A stretch of 32,996 nt of DNA from Rhodocyclaceae bacterium (lineage in GTDB: Bacteria; Pseudomonadota; Gammaproteobacteria; Burkholderiales; Rhodocyclaceae): the NCBI GenBank assembly GCA_020445665.1, contig JAGRGD010000265.1:1-32996 (forward strand), given 5' to 3'. Positions 16,445 through 25,623 of the stretch are shown here, in pieces. Positions within the stretch are counted from its first letter, which is position 1, and each line of letters starts with the position of its first letter. The position numbers and the translations under genes were made by a program. Under the pieces are notes generated by a model. The model was not told the origin of the DNA and ran no database searches. It worked only from the letters and a program-made list of their open reading frames with translations.

Positions 16445-17365
16445 TCAGGTCGTGCCAGCCGCGGCGGCCGCTGCCTCGTACCAGCCGATGCGGGCGTGCA
16501 GATTGACGACGGTGCCGATGATCAGCAGGGCGGGCGGGCGGATGGCGTGCTCACGGGCGAGGGCGGGCAGGGACTCGAGGGTGCCTGCGACGGTGTGCTG
16601 GCCGGGCAGGGTGCCGTCCTGGACCAGCGCGGCAGGGTGGTCGGCCGGCAGGCCGTGGGCCTGCATCTGCGCACAGATCTGCGGCAGGGCGCCGACCCCC
16701 ATGTAGAACACGACGGTCTGGCGCGGCCGCGCCAGCGCTGGCCAGTCGAGGTCGAGCGTGCCGTCCTTCAGGTGGCCGGTGACGAAGACACAGGCCTGGG
16801 CGTGCTCCCGGTGGGTGAGGGGAATGCCGGCATAGGCCGAGATGCCGCTGGCGGCGGTGATGCCGGGCACCACCTCGAAGCTCACGCCCGCATCGGCGAG
16901 GCGCTCCAGCTCCTCGCCGCCGCGACCGAACACGAAGGGATCACCGCCCTTGAGCCGGACGATGCGGCGGAAGCGGGCCGAAAGCTCGACCAGCAGGCTG
17001 TTGATCTCTTCCTGGGGCAGGGTGTGGCGTCCGGCTTCCTTGCCGACGTAGACACGCTCCGCGCTCTCCGGGATCAGGTTCAGCACCCGCGGGCCGACCA
17101 GATGATCGAAGACGACCACGTCCGCCTCCTGGATGCGGCGCACCGCGCGAACGGTCAGCAGGTCCGGATCGCCGGGGCCGGCCCCGACCAGGGTGACCTG
17201 GCCCGGTGCCCGGCCAGGCCGCGCCACCATGGCTTCGCCGGTGCCACCCGCAGGGCCGCCGCCGCGCACCGCGCGGGCCCGTGCCATCCGCGCCATGATC
17301 TGGTTGCCCAGGGACATCAGGGAATCGTCCATCGCCTCGACCGCAGTGACCGTCAGTCTGTTCAT
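16445..17365 (-). CDS. nirE: Uroporphyrinogen-III C-methyltransferase NirE
   Basis: A 306-residue SAM-dependent enzyme making precorrin-2, the first committed step of haem d1 synthesis. Visible motifs are GAGPGDPDLLTVRA, VVFDHLVGPRVL, RLKGGDPFVFGRGGEE and VPGITAASGISAYAGIPLTHR, all typical of the CobA/SUMT family. About 60 residues precede the first motif, a longer N-terminus than in CobA. The ATG at 17365 is chosen because GGGAGAG lies seven bases upstream; an in-frame ATG at 17383 has no good site. A dedicated siroheme enzyme is the alternative, but the position between dnr and nirS argues for NirE. Confidence 0.92.
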   Translation of the reverse strand: MNRLTVTAVEAMDDSLMSLGNQIMARMARARAVRGGGPAGGTGEAMVARPGRAPGQVTLVGAGPGDPDLLTVRAVRRIQEADVVVFDHLVGPRVLNLIPESAERVYVGKEAGRHTLPQEEINSLLVELSARFRRIVRLKGGDPFVFGRGGEELERLADAGVSFEVVPGITAASGISAYAGIPLTHREHAQACVFVTGHLKDGTLDLDWPALARPRQTVVFYMGVGALPQICAQMQAHGLPADHPAALVQDGTLPGQHTVAGTLESLPALAREHAIRPPALLIIGTVVNLHARIGWYEAAAAAAGTT

Positions 17366-17396
17366 TGCCGCTCTCCCGTTCATGGGTGCTTCAGGG

Positions 17397-17416
17397 TTGA
17401 TACGGACTGTATCGAA
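17397..17416. repeat. Inverted repeat between nirE and nirS
   Basis: GATAC (17399-17403) and GTATC (17409-17413) are inverted around a five-base centre, with partial extension outward. The left half looks like a TTGAT half-site but the spacing does not fit a Dnr box. It could be a second operator or part of the nirE promoter; no function is shown. Confidence 0.35.
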
Positions 17417-17434
17417 GGGCCTACGGATTCGAGA

Positions 17435-17448
17435 TTGACTCGAGTCAA
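17435..17448. promoter_or_regulatory. Shared Dnr/FNR box between nirE and nirS
   Basis: TTGACTCGAGTCAA is a perfect 14-bp palindrome of the TTGA-N6-TCAA type. For nirS, class II activation would start RNA near 17483, with CATTCT at the -10 position (3 of 6). For nirE, the start would be near 17400, with TACAGT at about -10 (4 of 6). One site could therefore serve both directions. Confidence 0.8.
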
Positions 17449-17514
17449 GGAACCCCGAATACGGCGGCGGCATTCTGCGGACCAGCGGAACTAGCCGCTG
17501 TCCTGAATCTTTAA

Positions 17515-19197
<1,683 letters not shown>

Positions 19198-19211
19198 GAT
19201 TCGTGCAGCGC

Positions 19212-19239
19212 ACGCGGCGACCCTCCGGGGTCGCCGCGT
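19212..19239 (+). terminator. Perfect 12-bp stem-loop after nirS
   Basis: ACGCGGCGACCC (19212-19223) pairs perfectly with 19228-19239 around the loop TCCG. No T-run follows, so this is probably a partial terminator or an mRNA-stabilising structure between nirS and nirT, not a full intrinsic terminator. It could give more NirS than the downstream electron carriers. Confidence 0.6.
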
Positions 19240-19276
19240 CCCAGACTCCAGCTCCACCGACTTCGGGAGACTCAAG

Positions 19277-19882
19277 GTGACGGATCCATCCTCGAACCCA
19301 GGCGCACGCGATTCCCTGTGGGCGAAACTGAAGCGGCCCAGCGCGCGCTACTCGATGCTGTCCCTGCTGATCGTCGGCTTCTTTACCGGCATCTTCTTCT
19401 GGGGCGGCTTCAACACCGGCATGGAGGCCACCAACTCCCTCGAGTTCTGCATCGGGTGTCACGAGATGCGGGACAACGTCTATCAGGAATACAAGCAGAC
19501 CATCCACTACTCCAACCGCACCGGCGTCCGCGCGATCTGCTCCGACTGCCACGTGCCCAAGGACTGGACCCACAAGATGATTCGCAAGGTCCAGGCGTCG
19601 AAGGAGGTGTGGGGGAAACTGACTGGCAGCATCGACACCAAGGAGAAGTTCGAAGCCAAGCGGCTCGAGCTGGCGCGCCACGAGTGGGCCCGGATGAAGG
19701 CCAACGACTCGCGCGAGTGTCGCAACTGCCACAGCTTCGACGGCATGAACGTCGAGGCCCAGAAAAAGCGGGCGAGCAAGCAGCACGGCTATGCGATCGA
19801 GGACAAGATGACCTGCATCGACTGCCACAAGGGCATTGCTCACAAGAAGCCGGAAGGCATGACCGAAGCGGACGAAGGCTGA
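19277..19882 (+). CDS. nirT: Tetrahaem NapC/NirT-family quinol-oxidising cytochrome
   Basis: A 201-residue membrane-anchored cytochrome c. One N-terminal membrane helix (residues about 26-45) is followed by four haem sites: CIGCH (58-62), CSDCH (88-92), CRNCH (148-152) and CIDCH (180-184). Such proteins take electrons from quinol and pass them to periplasmic carriers or reductases. Its place directly after nirS matches NirT rather than NapC. The GTG at 19277 is the start, with GGGAGA seven bases upstream. The nirB-like gene follows after 43 bases. Confidence 0.93.
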   Translation: MTDPSSNPGARDSLWAKLKRPSARYSMLSLLIVGFFTGIFFWGGFNTGMEATNSLEFCIGCHEMRDNVYQEYKQTIHYSNRTGVRAICSDCHVPKDWTHKMIRKVQASKEVWGKLTGSIDTKEKFEAKRLELARHEWARMKANDSRECRNCHSFDGMNVEAQKKRASKQHGYAIEDKMTCIDCHKGIAHKKPEGMTEADEG

Positions 19883-19925
19883 CGAGGGCCTGTCCGCAAC
19901 CACGAACCAGATACGGGAGCGAATC

Positions 19926-20795
19926 ATGAACCTACGACAAACCGCCATCGCGATCGGCCTCATCGGCGCCCTCGGCTGTGGCGGCGTCCAGGCGGCTGAA
20001 CCGGCTGACTGGAGCGCTGTCCCGGCCACCACGGTGGGCCTCTTCTACCCCGGCGTGTCGCCGATCGAGTGGATCGTCAACGGCTCGGCCCACGGTGGCT
20101 GGCGGGGCCTCAAGCGGGGCGACTCCTGCCTCGAGTGCCACTCCGAGGAGACCGGCGACATGGGCAAGAAGATCGTCAGTGGCGCCAAGATCGAGCCGAG
20201 CCCGATCAAGGGCAAGGCCGCCGCGATTCCGGTCAAGGTCCAGGCGGCCCACGATGGGGCCAATCTCTACCTGCGCTTCACCTGGAAGCAGCCGCCCGCC
20301 TCGGGTGCGCCGGCGATGGACAAGGACAACCCGGTCAAGGTCGCCTTCATGCTCGAGGCCAACCAGGTCGAGCGGGCCGATCTGTCCGGTTGCTGGGAGA
20401 CCTGCCACCAGGATGCCCGCACCATGCCCGAGGGCAACAAGGACAAGACCAAGTACGTGGAAGGCGGCTCCCTCGCCAGCGGCGTGTTCTACGACCTGAT
20501 CCAGTGGCGCAGCAACGGCGAGAAGCACGACGGCTATATCGCCGAGAAGCGGGTCATGGACGGGGGTACCGCGCTGGTGGACGCCAAGGGCGAGAAGCAG
20601 GGCGACACCTGGACCGTCACCTTCACCCGCAAGCTGACCGGCGGCGAGGGCGATGTGGCCCTCGCATCGGGGCAGACGGTGAACTTCGGCATGGCGATCC
20701 ATGACGACAGCGCCACCGGCCGCTTCCATCACGTGTCCCTGGGCTATCGGCTCGGCATCGACGCCGAGGGCGATATCCAGGCGGTCAAGCAGTAG
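19926..20795 (+). CDS. nirB: NirB-like cytochrome c-552 (ethylbenzene dehydrogenase-related haem-binding fold)
   Basis: A 289-residue secreted cytochrome with a Sec signal ending near VQAAEP (residue 24). CLECH at 68-72 is a normal haem c site. At 156-161 the sequence CWETCH has three residues between the cysteines, a possible unusual second haem site. The middle and C-terminal parts (AHDGANLYLRFTWKQP, GRFHHVSLGYRLG) resemble the haem-binding domain of ethylbenzene dehydrogenase/DMSO reductase-type cytochromes. P. stutzeri has a dihaem c-552 called NirB at this position after nirT, and the name follows that order and size. This is not the NADH nitrite reductase also called NirB. Confidence 0.75.
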   Translation: MNLRQTAIAIGLIGALGCGGVQAAEPADWSAVPATTVGLFYPGVSPIEWIVNGSAHGGWRGLKRGDSCLECHSEETGDMGKKIVSGAKIEPSPIKGKAAAIPVKVQAAHDGANLYLRFTWKQPPASGAPAMDKDNPVKVAFMLEANQVERADLSGCWETCHQDARTMPEGNKDKTKYVEGGSLASGVFYDLIQWRSNGEKHDGYIAEKRVMDGGTALVDAKGEKQGDTWTVTFTRKLTGGEGDVALASGQTVNFGMAIHDDSATGRFHHVSLGYRLGIDAEGDIQAVKQ

Positions 20796-20800
20796 GCCTC

Positions 20801-21142
20801 GTGGCCCCCGCGCGGCTGCCCTTCCTGCGCAAGCCCCTGACCGGTCTGGCGATCAGCCTGACCGGTCTCGGGGCGGCCGCGGAGACGGTCGAGGTGCACA
20901 TCCGGGACTACGCCTTCCAGCCGGCGGAGGTGGTCGTCCGAGTTGGCGATACGGTCCGCTGGACCAATGACGAGAAGCGCACCAGCCACTCCGTCGTGCT
21001 GAGCGTCGATGGCAAGGCGCTGGAAAGCGAGCGCTTCTTTCCCGACGAAAGCTGGAGCCATGTCTTCAGGACCCCCGGGCGCATCGCCTATCGCTGCGGG
21101 CCGCACCCGGAGATGCAGGGCGTGATCGTGGTCGAACCCTGA
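20801..21142 (+). CDS. Type I copper protein (cupredoxin) in the nir operon
   Basis: A 113-residue exported blue-copper protein. A signal peptide with an Arg-Lys start and the core LTGLAISLTGLGAAA ends near residue 28. Copper ligands are H63 (TSHSVV) and C99, H102 and M105 in YRCGPHPEMQG, all present. The GTG at 20801 lies five bases after the nirB-like stop, so it is co-transcribed and probably translationally coupled; its ribosome site is weak (TAGG within the upstream stop). No nirM (c-551) gene is present in this window, so it is a candidate electron donor to NirS. An intrinsic terminator follows. Confidence 0.88.
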   Translation: MAPARLPFLRKPLTGLAISLTGLGAAAETVEVHIRDYAFQPAEVVVRVGDTVRWTNDEKRTSHSVVLSVDGKALESERFFPDESWSHVFRTPGRIAYRCGPHPEMQGVIVVEP

Positions 21143-21167
21143 CCTGGGGCAGGGGGGGTGGTATCGC

Positions 21168-21193
21168 AAACGGGCGCTTCGGCGCCCGTTTTC
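21168..21193 (+). terminator. Rho-independent terminator after the cupredoxin gene
   Basis: AAACGGGCGC (21168-21177) pairs perfectly with GCGCCCGTTT (21182-21191) around a TTCG tetraloop, giving a short T-run at the end. It closes the nirS-nirT-nirB-cupredoxin transcript before a new promoter region for nirC. Confidence 0.88.
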
Positions 21194-21210
21194 ATGGCCG
21201 CGGGACCGGA

Positions 21211-21224
21211 TTGATGCCGGTCAA
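21211..21224 (+). promoter_or_regulatory. Dnr/FNR box upstream of nirC
   Basis: TTGATGCCGGTCAA fits TTGA-N6-TCAA, with one half-site exactly TTGAT. A class II start would fall near 21259, and CAGAAT (21247-21252, 4 of 6) sits at the -10 position. This gives nirCF-DLGH its own anaerobic promoter. Confidence 0.8.
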
Positions 21225-21281
21225 GGTCTCGCCCGGCGGCCAGTTCCAGAATGCATGGCAGTCAAGCAGTGGGAGCGAACG

Positions 21282-21638
21282 ATGGACCGGACCCTGGTGG
21301 TGCACGTACTGGTCTTGCTGGGGCTGACCGGCCTCGGCGTCGTCACCGCGCAGGCGGCCGGACCCGAGCCGGCACGCCGCGCCGAGTTGGTGCGCATGGT
21401 CCGGCAGGACTGCGGCTCCTGCCACGGCATGACGCTCAAGGGCGGCCTCGGCCCGGCCCTGCTGCCCGAGAGCCTGGCCGGCAAGCCGTCGGCGTCCCTC
21501 GTTGCGACGGTCATGTCCGGTCGGCCTGGCACGCCGATGCCTGGCTGGTCGCGCTTCGTCAATGAGGCGGAAGCCGAGTGGATCATCCAGCGCCTGCAGG
21601 AAGGCTTTCCGCCCGTGGCGCTCGGAGCCGGCTCATGA
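21282..21638 (+). CDS. nirC: Monohaem cytochrome c NirC
   Basis: A 118-residue periplasmic cytochrome with a Sec signal ending near AQAAG (residue 26) and one haem site CGSCH (44-48). The probable Met ligand lies in TPMPGWSRF. NirC homologues (c55X) donate electrons to NirS or act in haem d1 maturation. The ATG at 21282 is chosen because GGGAG lies seven bases upstream; the in-frame ATG at 21255 would lie upstream of the expected RNA start. Its stop overlaps nirF in an ATGA junction. Confidence 0.9.
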   Translation: MDRTLVVHVLVLLGLTGLGVVTAQAAGPEPARRAELVRMVRQDCGSCHGMTLKGGLGPALLPESLAGKPSASLVATVMSGRPGTPMPGWSRFVNEAEAEWIIQRLQEGFPPVALGAGS

Positions 21639-22825
21639 GCCGCCTTGTCCGCTGTTGCCAGGCCCTGTGCGCGGCCGCGGCGCTCCTGCTCTCGGCCTGC
21701 GCCCATCAACCCACCGCCGAGGTCCGGGGCACCGGTGATCTCGGGATCGTGATCGAGCGGGCGACCGGCAGCGTCCAGATCGTGGATCACAGCCGGCAGA
21801 CCAGCCTCGGCCGCGTCGAGGGCCTGGGTGACCTGTCCCACGCCCACGCCACCTATTCGCGCGATGGTCGCTACGCCTACGTGTTCGGACGCGATGGCGG
21901 GCTCACCAAGGTGGACCTGCTGGCCCGCCGGATCGACCGCAGGGTGGTGCAGGCCGGCAATTCGATCGGTGGCTCGATCTCCCAGGACGGCCGCCTGGTG
22001 GTGGCCCAGAACTACGAGCCGGGCGGCATCAAGGCCTTCGACGCGCAGACCCTCGAGCTGGTGTCCGAGGTCCCGGCGGAATATGCCCCGGGGCAGTTCT
22101 CCAAGGTGGTGGGGCTGGCCGACGTGTCGGGCAACCGCTTCGCCTACGCCCTGTTCGAGGCGGGCGAGATCTGGGTCACCGACTTCTCGACGCCGGCGGC
22201 ACCGGTCACCCAGCGCTACCCGGCCGGCAAGCAGCCCTACGATGGCCTCGTGACGCCGGGCGGACGCTACTTCATGGCCGGCCTGTTCGGCGAGGATGGC
22301 GTCTCGCTGCTCGACCTGTGGCAGCCGGGGCAGGGCGCCCGCCGCATCCTCGGCGGCTACGGCCGCGGCGAGGAGAAGCTGCCGGTCTACAAGATGCCCC
22401 ATCTGCGCGGCTGGGCTGTCGCCGACGGCAAGGCGTACCTGCCCGCGGTCGGGCGCCACGAGGTGCTGGTGGTCGACCTGACCACCTGGCAGGAGGTCGG
22501 GCGCATTCCGGTGGCCGGTCAGCCGGTGTTCGTGATGGCCCGACCCGACGGCCGCCAGGTGTGGGTCAACTTTGCCTTTCCCGACAACGCCCAGGTGCAG
22601 GTCATCGACACCCTCGACCGCCGCCTGCTGACGACGCTGTCGCCCGGCAAGGCGGTCCTGCACATGGAGTTTACGCCCCGCGGCGAGCATGTGTGGGTGT
22701 CCTCGCGGGACGACAACCGCGTGACGATCTACGACACCGACACCCTGCAGCCGCTGAAGGTCCTGCCTGCCCAGGCACCGTCGGGGATCTTCTTCACGGC
22801 CCGTGCCGGCCGGATCGGCTTCTAG
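21635..22825 (+). CDS. nirF: Haem d1 biosynthesis protein NirF, lipoprotein
   Basis: A 396-residue propeller protein related to the d1 domain of NirS. The lipobox LSAC (Cys22) indicates a periplasm-facing lipid anchor, as reported for Pseudomonas NirF. Propeller repeats are visible as YSRDGRYAYVFGRDGGLTKVD, SISQDGRLVVAQNYEPGG and VWVSSRDDNRVTIYD. It acts at a late stage of d1 formation, near NirN and NirS. The start overlaps nirC by four bases. nirDL follows 19 bases after its stop. Confidence 0.94.
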   Translation: MSRLVRCCQALCAAAALLLSACAHQPTAEVRGTGDLGIVIERATGSVQIVDHSRQTSLGRVEGLGDLSHAHATYSRDGRYAYVFGRDGGLTKVDLLARRIDRRVVQAGNSIGGSISQDGRLVVAQNYEPGGIKAFDAQTLELVSEVPAEYAPGQFSKVVGLADVSGNRFAYALFEAGEIWVTDFSTPAAPVTQRYPAGKQPYDGLVTPGGRYFMAGLFGEDGVSLLDLWQPGQGARRILGGYGRGEEKLPVYKMPHLRGWAVADGKAYLPAVGRHEVLVVDLTTWQEVGRIPVAGQPVFVMARPDGRQVWVNFAFPDNAQVQVIDTLDRRLLTTLSPGKAVLHMEFTPRGEHVWVSSRDDNRVTIYDTDTLQPLKVLPAQAPSGIFFTARAGRIGF

Positions 22826-22844
22826 CGCCCGGGAGGCAAGGACG

Positions 22845-23873
22845 ATGCAACTGCAAGTCAGCCCCACCAGCACCCGGTCGATCTCCAGTCGTCACGACGA
22901 GGGGCTCGACTGGTGCCTGCTGAACGATTTTCAGCGGGATTTCCCGCTGCAGACCCGGCCCTTCGCGCACATCGCGCGTACCCTGGGCTGCAGCGAGACC
23001 CGCGTCCGCGAGCGCCTGGCCGCCCTGCAGCTGTCGGGCGCGGTGAGCCGCGTCGGCCCGGTTTTCTCGCCGCGACGCATCGGCGCCAGCACGCTGGCGG
23101 CGCTCAAGGCGCCGGCCGGACACGTGGAAGAGATTGCGGCGCTGGTGTCGGCCTTCGCCGGCGTCAATCACAACTATGCCCGCGAGCATGAGTGGAACCT
23201 GTGGTTCGTCGCGACCGCGCCGGACCGGGTCGGCCTTGCCCGGGTCCTGCGCGACATCCATCGGGCGACCCGTTGCCCGATCCTCACCCTGCCCCTCGAG
23301 ACCGAATACCACATCGACCTGGGCTTCGATCTGGGTACCGGCGCGCGGGTCCGCCATGGGGCCATGCGCCCCGTGATGCCGCAGCGCACGCCCGAGCCCG
23401 CCGAGATCGCCCTGATGGCGGCCGTCCAGCACGGGCTGCCGATCCTGTGCCGCCCCTACCAGGCCGTTGCGCGGCGGGCCGGGCTGAGCGAGTCGCAGGT
23501 CATCGGCCAGCTCCGCGACTGGCTCTCCGACGGCACCCTCAAGCGCTTCGGTGTGGTCGTGCGTCACCACGAGCTGGGTTGGCGCGCCAATGCGATGTGC
23601 GTCTGGAACGTGCCGGACGCGAAGGCGGACCACCTTGGCCAGGCGCTCTCCGCGGCCGATGGCGTCAACCTGTGCTACCGGCGGCGCCGGGCCGATGGCT
23701 GGCCCTTCAACCTGTACTGCATGATCCACGGTCACGACCGGGACGAGGTCCATGACCGACTGCGCGACATCCGGTCGCGCTGCGGCCTGCAGGCCTACCC
23801 GCACCAGCTGCTGTTCTCGACCCGCCGCTTCAAGCAGTGCGGCGCACGCTATGCGGCTGGCGCCGATGTCTGA
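22845..23873 (+). CDS. nirDL: Siroheme decarboxylase NirDL (fused NirD and NirL)
   Basis: A 342-residue fusion of two AsnC/Lrp-like units (about residues 20-170 and 185-335). Each has a winged-helix start (DFPLQTRPFAHIARTLGCSE; HGLPILCRPYQAVARRAGLSE) and an RxGxV turn. It removes acetate side chains of 12,18-didecarboxysiroheme precursors together with NirG and NirH. Motif segments NHNYAREHEWNLWFV and LCYRRRRADGWPFNLYCMIHG carry the basic and His residues typical of the family. GGGAGG precedes the ATG at 22845. It overlaps nirG by eight bases. Confidence 0.94.
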   Translation: MQLQVSPTSTRSISSRHDEGLDWCLLNDFQRDFPLQTRPFAHIARTLGCSETRVRERLAALQLSGAVSRVGPVFSPRRIGASTLAALKAPAGHVEEIAALVSAFAGVNHNYAREHEWNLWFVATAPDRVGLARVLRDIHRATRCPILTLPLETEYHIDLGFDLGTGARVRHGAMRPVMPQRTPEPAEIALMAAVQHGLPILCRPYQAVARRAGLSESQVIGQLRDWLSDGTLKRFGVVVRHHELGWRANAMCVWNVPDAKADHLGQALSAADGVNLCYRRRRADGWPFNLYCMIHGHDRDEVHDRLRDIRSRCGLQAYPHQLLFSTRRFKQCGARYAAGADV

Positions 23874-24354
23874 GCGGCCAGCCCGCGCGAGTATCGATGC
23901 GATCGATCGTCGCATCATCGACGCCCTGCAGGGGGGCTTCCCGCTGGTCGAGCGGCCCTACCTGGCGGTGGCGGAATCGCTTGGGATCGGTGAAGACGAC
24001 CTGCTCGCGCGGCTCGACCGCATGCTCGCCAGCCGGGTGCTGACGCGCTTCGGTCCGATGTTCCAGGTCGAGCGCATGGGCGGTCGCTTCGTGCTGGCCG
24101 CCCTCGCCGTGCCCGAGGATCGCTTCGATGCCGTGGCAGAGCAGGTCAACGCCCTGCCCGAGGTCGCCCACAACTATCGCCGGGAGCACTGCCTCAACAT
24201 GTGGTTTGTCCTCGCCACCGAGACCGCTGACGGCATCGGCGCGGCGATCGAGCGGATCGAGCACGAGACAGGGCTGGCGGTCAGGGCGTTTCCGAAGGAG
24301 CGCGAGTACTTCGTGGACATGCGGCTGTCGGTGAGGCAAGGCCATGATGCGTGA
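23866..24354 (+). CDS. nirG: Siroheme decarboxylase subunit NirG
   Basis: A 162-residue AsnC-like subunit of the siroheme decarboxylase complex. The winged-helix part begins RRIIDALQGGFPLVERPYLAV, and the catalytic region has AHNYRREHCLNMWFVLA. It is closest in pattern to the first half of NirDL. The ATG at 23866 overlaps the nirDL stop, and its own stop overlaps nirH, so the three are made together. Confidence 0.92.
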   Translation: MSERPARASIDAIDRRIIDALQGGFPLVERPYLAVAESLGIGEDDLLARLDRMLASRVLTRFGPMFQVERMGGRFVLAALAVPEDRFDAVAEQVNALPEVAHNYRREHCLNMWFVLATETADGIGAAIERIEHETGLAVRAFPKEREYFVDMRLSVRQGHDA

Positions 24355-24823
24355 CGACATCGAGCGCCGCCTGGTGCTGGCGACCCAGGCAGGGCTGCCC
24401 CTGGTGCCGCGCCCGTATGCGTACATCGCCGAGCAGGTGGGCTGCAGCGAAGCCGAGGTGCGCGAGCGGCTGGCGGACCTGCTGGCCCGCGGTGTGGTGC
24501 GGCGCATCGGCGCCGTTCCCAATCACTACGCGATCGGCTACACCGCCAATGGCATGAGCGTGTGGGACGTGCGCGACGATGCGGTGGACGGACTGGGGGA
24601 GCGGATTGGCGCCCTGCCGTTCGTGACCCACTGCTATCGCCGACCACGGGCCCTGCCGGACTGGCCCTACAACCTGTTCGCGATGGTCCACGGCAGCAGC
24701 CGGGACGAGGTGCTGGCCCATGTGGCCGAAATCCGTGCCGTGCTGCACCGGGACTGCCGCCGCCACGACGTGCTGTTTTCCAGCCGGATCCTGAAGAAAG
24801 CCGGGCTACGTATCGGGGCGTGA
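24344..24823 (+). CDS. nirH: Siroheme decarboxylase subunit NirH
   Basis: A 159-residue AsnC-like subunit. The winged-helix start is QAGLPLVPRPYAYIAEQVGCSE. The segment HCYRRPRALPDWPYNLFAMVHG matches the second half of NirDL. The ATG at 24344 (or 24347) has GAGG upstream and overlaps nirG by 11 bases. It is the last gene of this transcript. nirJ, which normally follows closely, is about 5.2 kb away. Confidence 0.92.
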   Translation: MMRDDIERRLVLATQAGLPLVPRPYAYIAEQVGCSEAEVRERLADLLARGVVRRIGAVPNHYAIGYTANGMSVWDVRDDAVDGLGERIGALPFVTHCYRRPRALPDWPYNLFAMVHGSSRDEVLAHVAEIRAVLHRDCRRHDVLFSSRILKKAGLRIGA

Positions 24824-24880
24824 GGGTGTGCCGGACATGCGCTCATGCGTGATCGTGGCGGGTACGGAGGGGGAGCGGCC

Positions 24881-24924
24881 AGAAAAAGAATGGCGGGCCG
24901 ACCGGAAGATCCGGCCGGCCCGCC
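24881..24924 (-). terminator. Rho-independent terminator for the minus-strand pair at 25030-26460
   Basis: Two 14-base arms (24892-24905 and 24911-24924) pair with a single mismatch around the loop AAGAT. On the minus strand the stem is followed by TTCTTTTTCT, a good T-tract. On the plus strand, downstream of nirH, the stem could still slow RNA polymerase but no T-run follows. Confidence 0.82.
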
Positions 24925-25029
24925 GAACGCTCTGCCAGGGGATGGGGCGCGGAAGCGCTCCGGCCCCACGGCGTCGCCGTTGCGCTGGGCTAATCCGTTG
25001 TCCCGGCTTGCGAGCGGGAGGGTGAAACG

Positions 25030-25602
25030 TCAGATCGCGCCGTGGTTCTCGCGGCGCGCATCGTTGGTGGTTGCCAGGGCGGCCTCGAGCGTCGAGGGCG
25101 GCAGCTTGAAGTCGTGGGTCGCGACCGCGTCATACAGGGTCACGACCTTGTCGGCGGCGCTCTGCCCCTTGAAGTCCGATTTCTCGAGGGCGACGAGGTC
25201 CGCCAGTTCGGTCCACACCATGCCTTGGACCATCGGGATGAAATACAGCGTGGCGCCGTTCACCGTGGTCTGGAACGGTTCCGGGATATTCACGGTGAAC
25301 AGCACGGCCGTGGTGCCGGCCTTGAGGGCATCGCCGAAGGTCTCCTCGATCAGGGGATACTCCTGCAGTTCGTCGAGGGAGCCGGCGACGAGCTTGAGTT
25401 CATCGCCTGCGGTCAGCAGGATGACCTGTTTGAGGACATTGACCGGGGGCTTGCGCCGGCCCTGGGCGTCGGCGACTTCGCCTTCCTTCAGGGCAATTTC
25501 GCCCCGGTAGGCTTGCCAGCCGTCGCGGCTGGCGGCCTCACAGAAATTGGCGTTGAAAAAGCGGGGCGTGAATCGCTCCATCAGGCTCGTGGCAACCAGC
25601 AT
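25030..25602 (-). CDS. Unknown protein (190 aa), partner of the SIR2-like gene
   Basis: A soluble protein without signal peptide, membrane segment or recognised motif. It is mixed alpha/beta in appearance, with hydrophobic strands such as TTAVLFTVNIPE and ATLYFIPMVQGMVW. It starts 21 bases after the SIR2-like stop with GGAG upstream, and a strong terminator follows its stop, so the two genes form a two-gene operon. No function can be assigned. Its steady company with a SIR2-like protein is the only clue. Confidence 0.75.
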   Translation of the reverse strand: MLVATSLMERFTPRFFNANFCEAASRDGWQAYRGEIALKEGEVADAQGRRKPPVNVLKQVILLTAGDELKLVAGSLDELQEYPLIEETFGDALKAGTTAVLFTVNIPEPFQTTVNGATLYFIPMVQGMVWTELADLVALEKSDFKGQSAADKVVTLYDAVATHDFKLPPSTLEAALATTNDARRENHGAI

Positions 25603-25623
25603 CTCGGATTCTCCAGGCGGGGG

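Noticed and set aside
24824-25029. Small gene between nirH and the unknown minus-strand gene
   Set aside because: Short frames here lack ribosome sites and cross the terminator stem.
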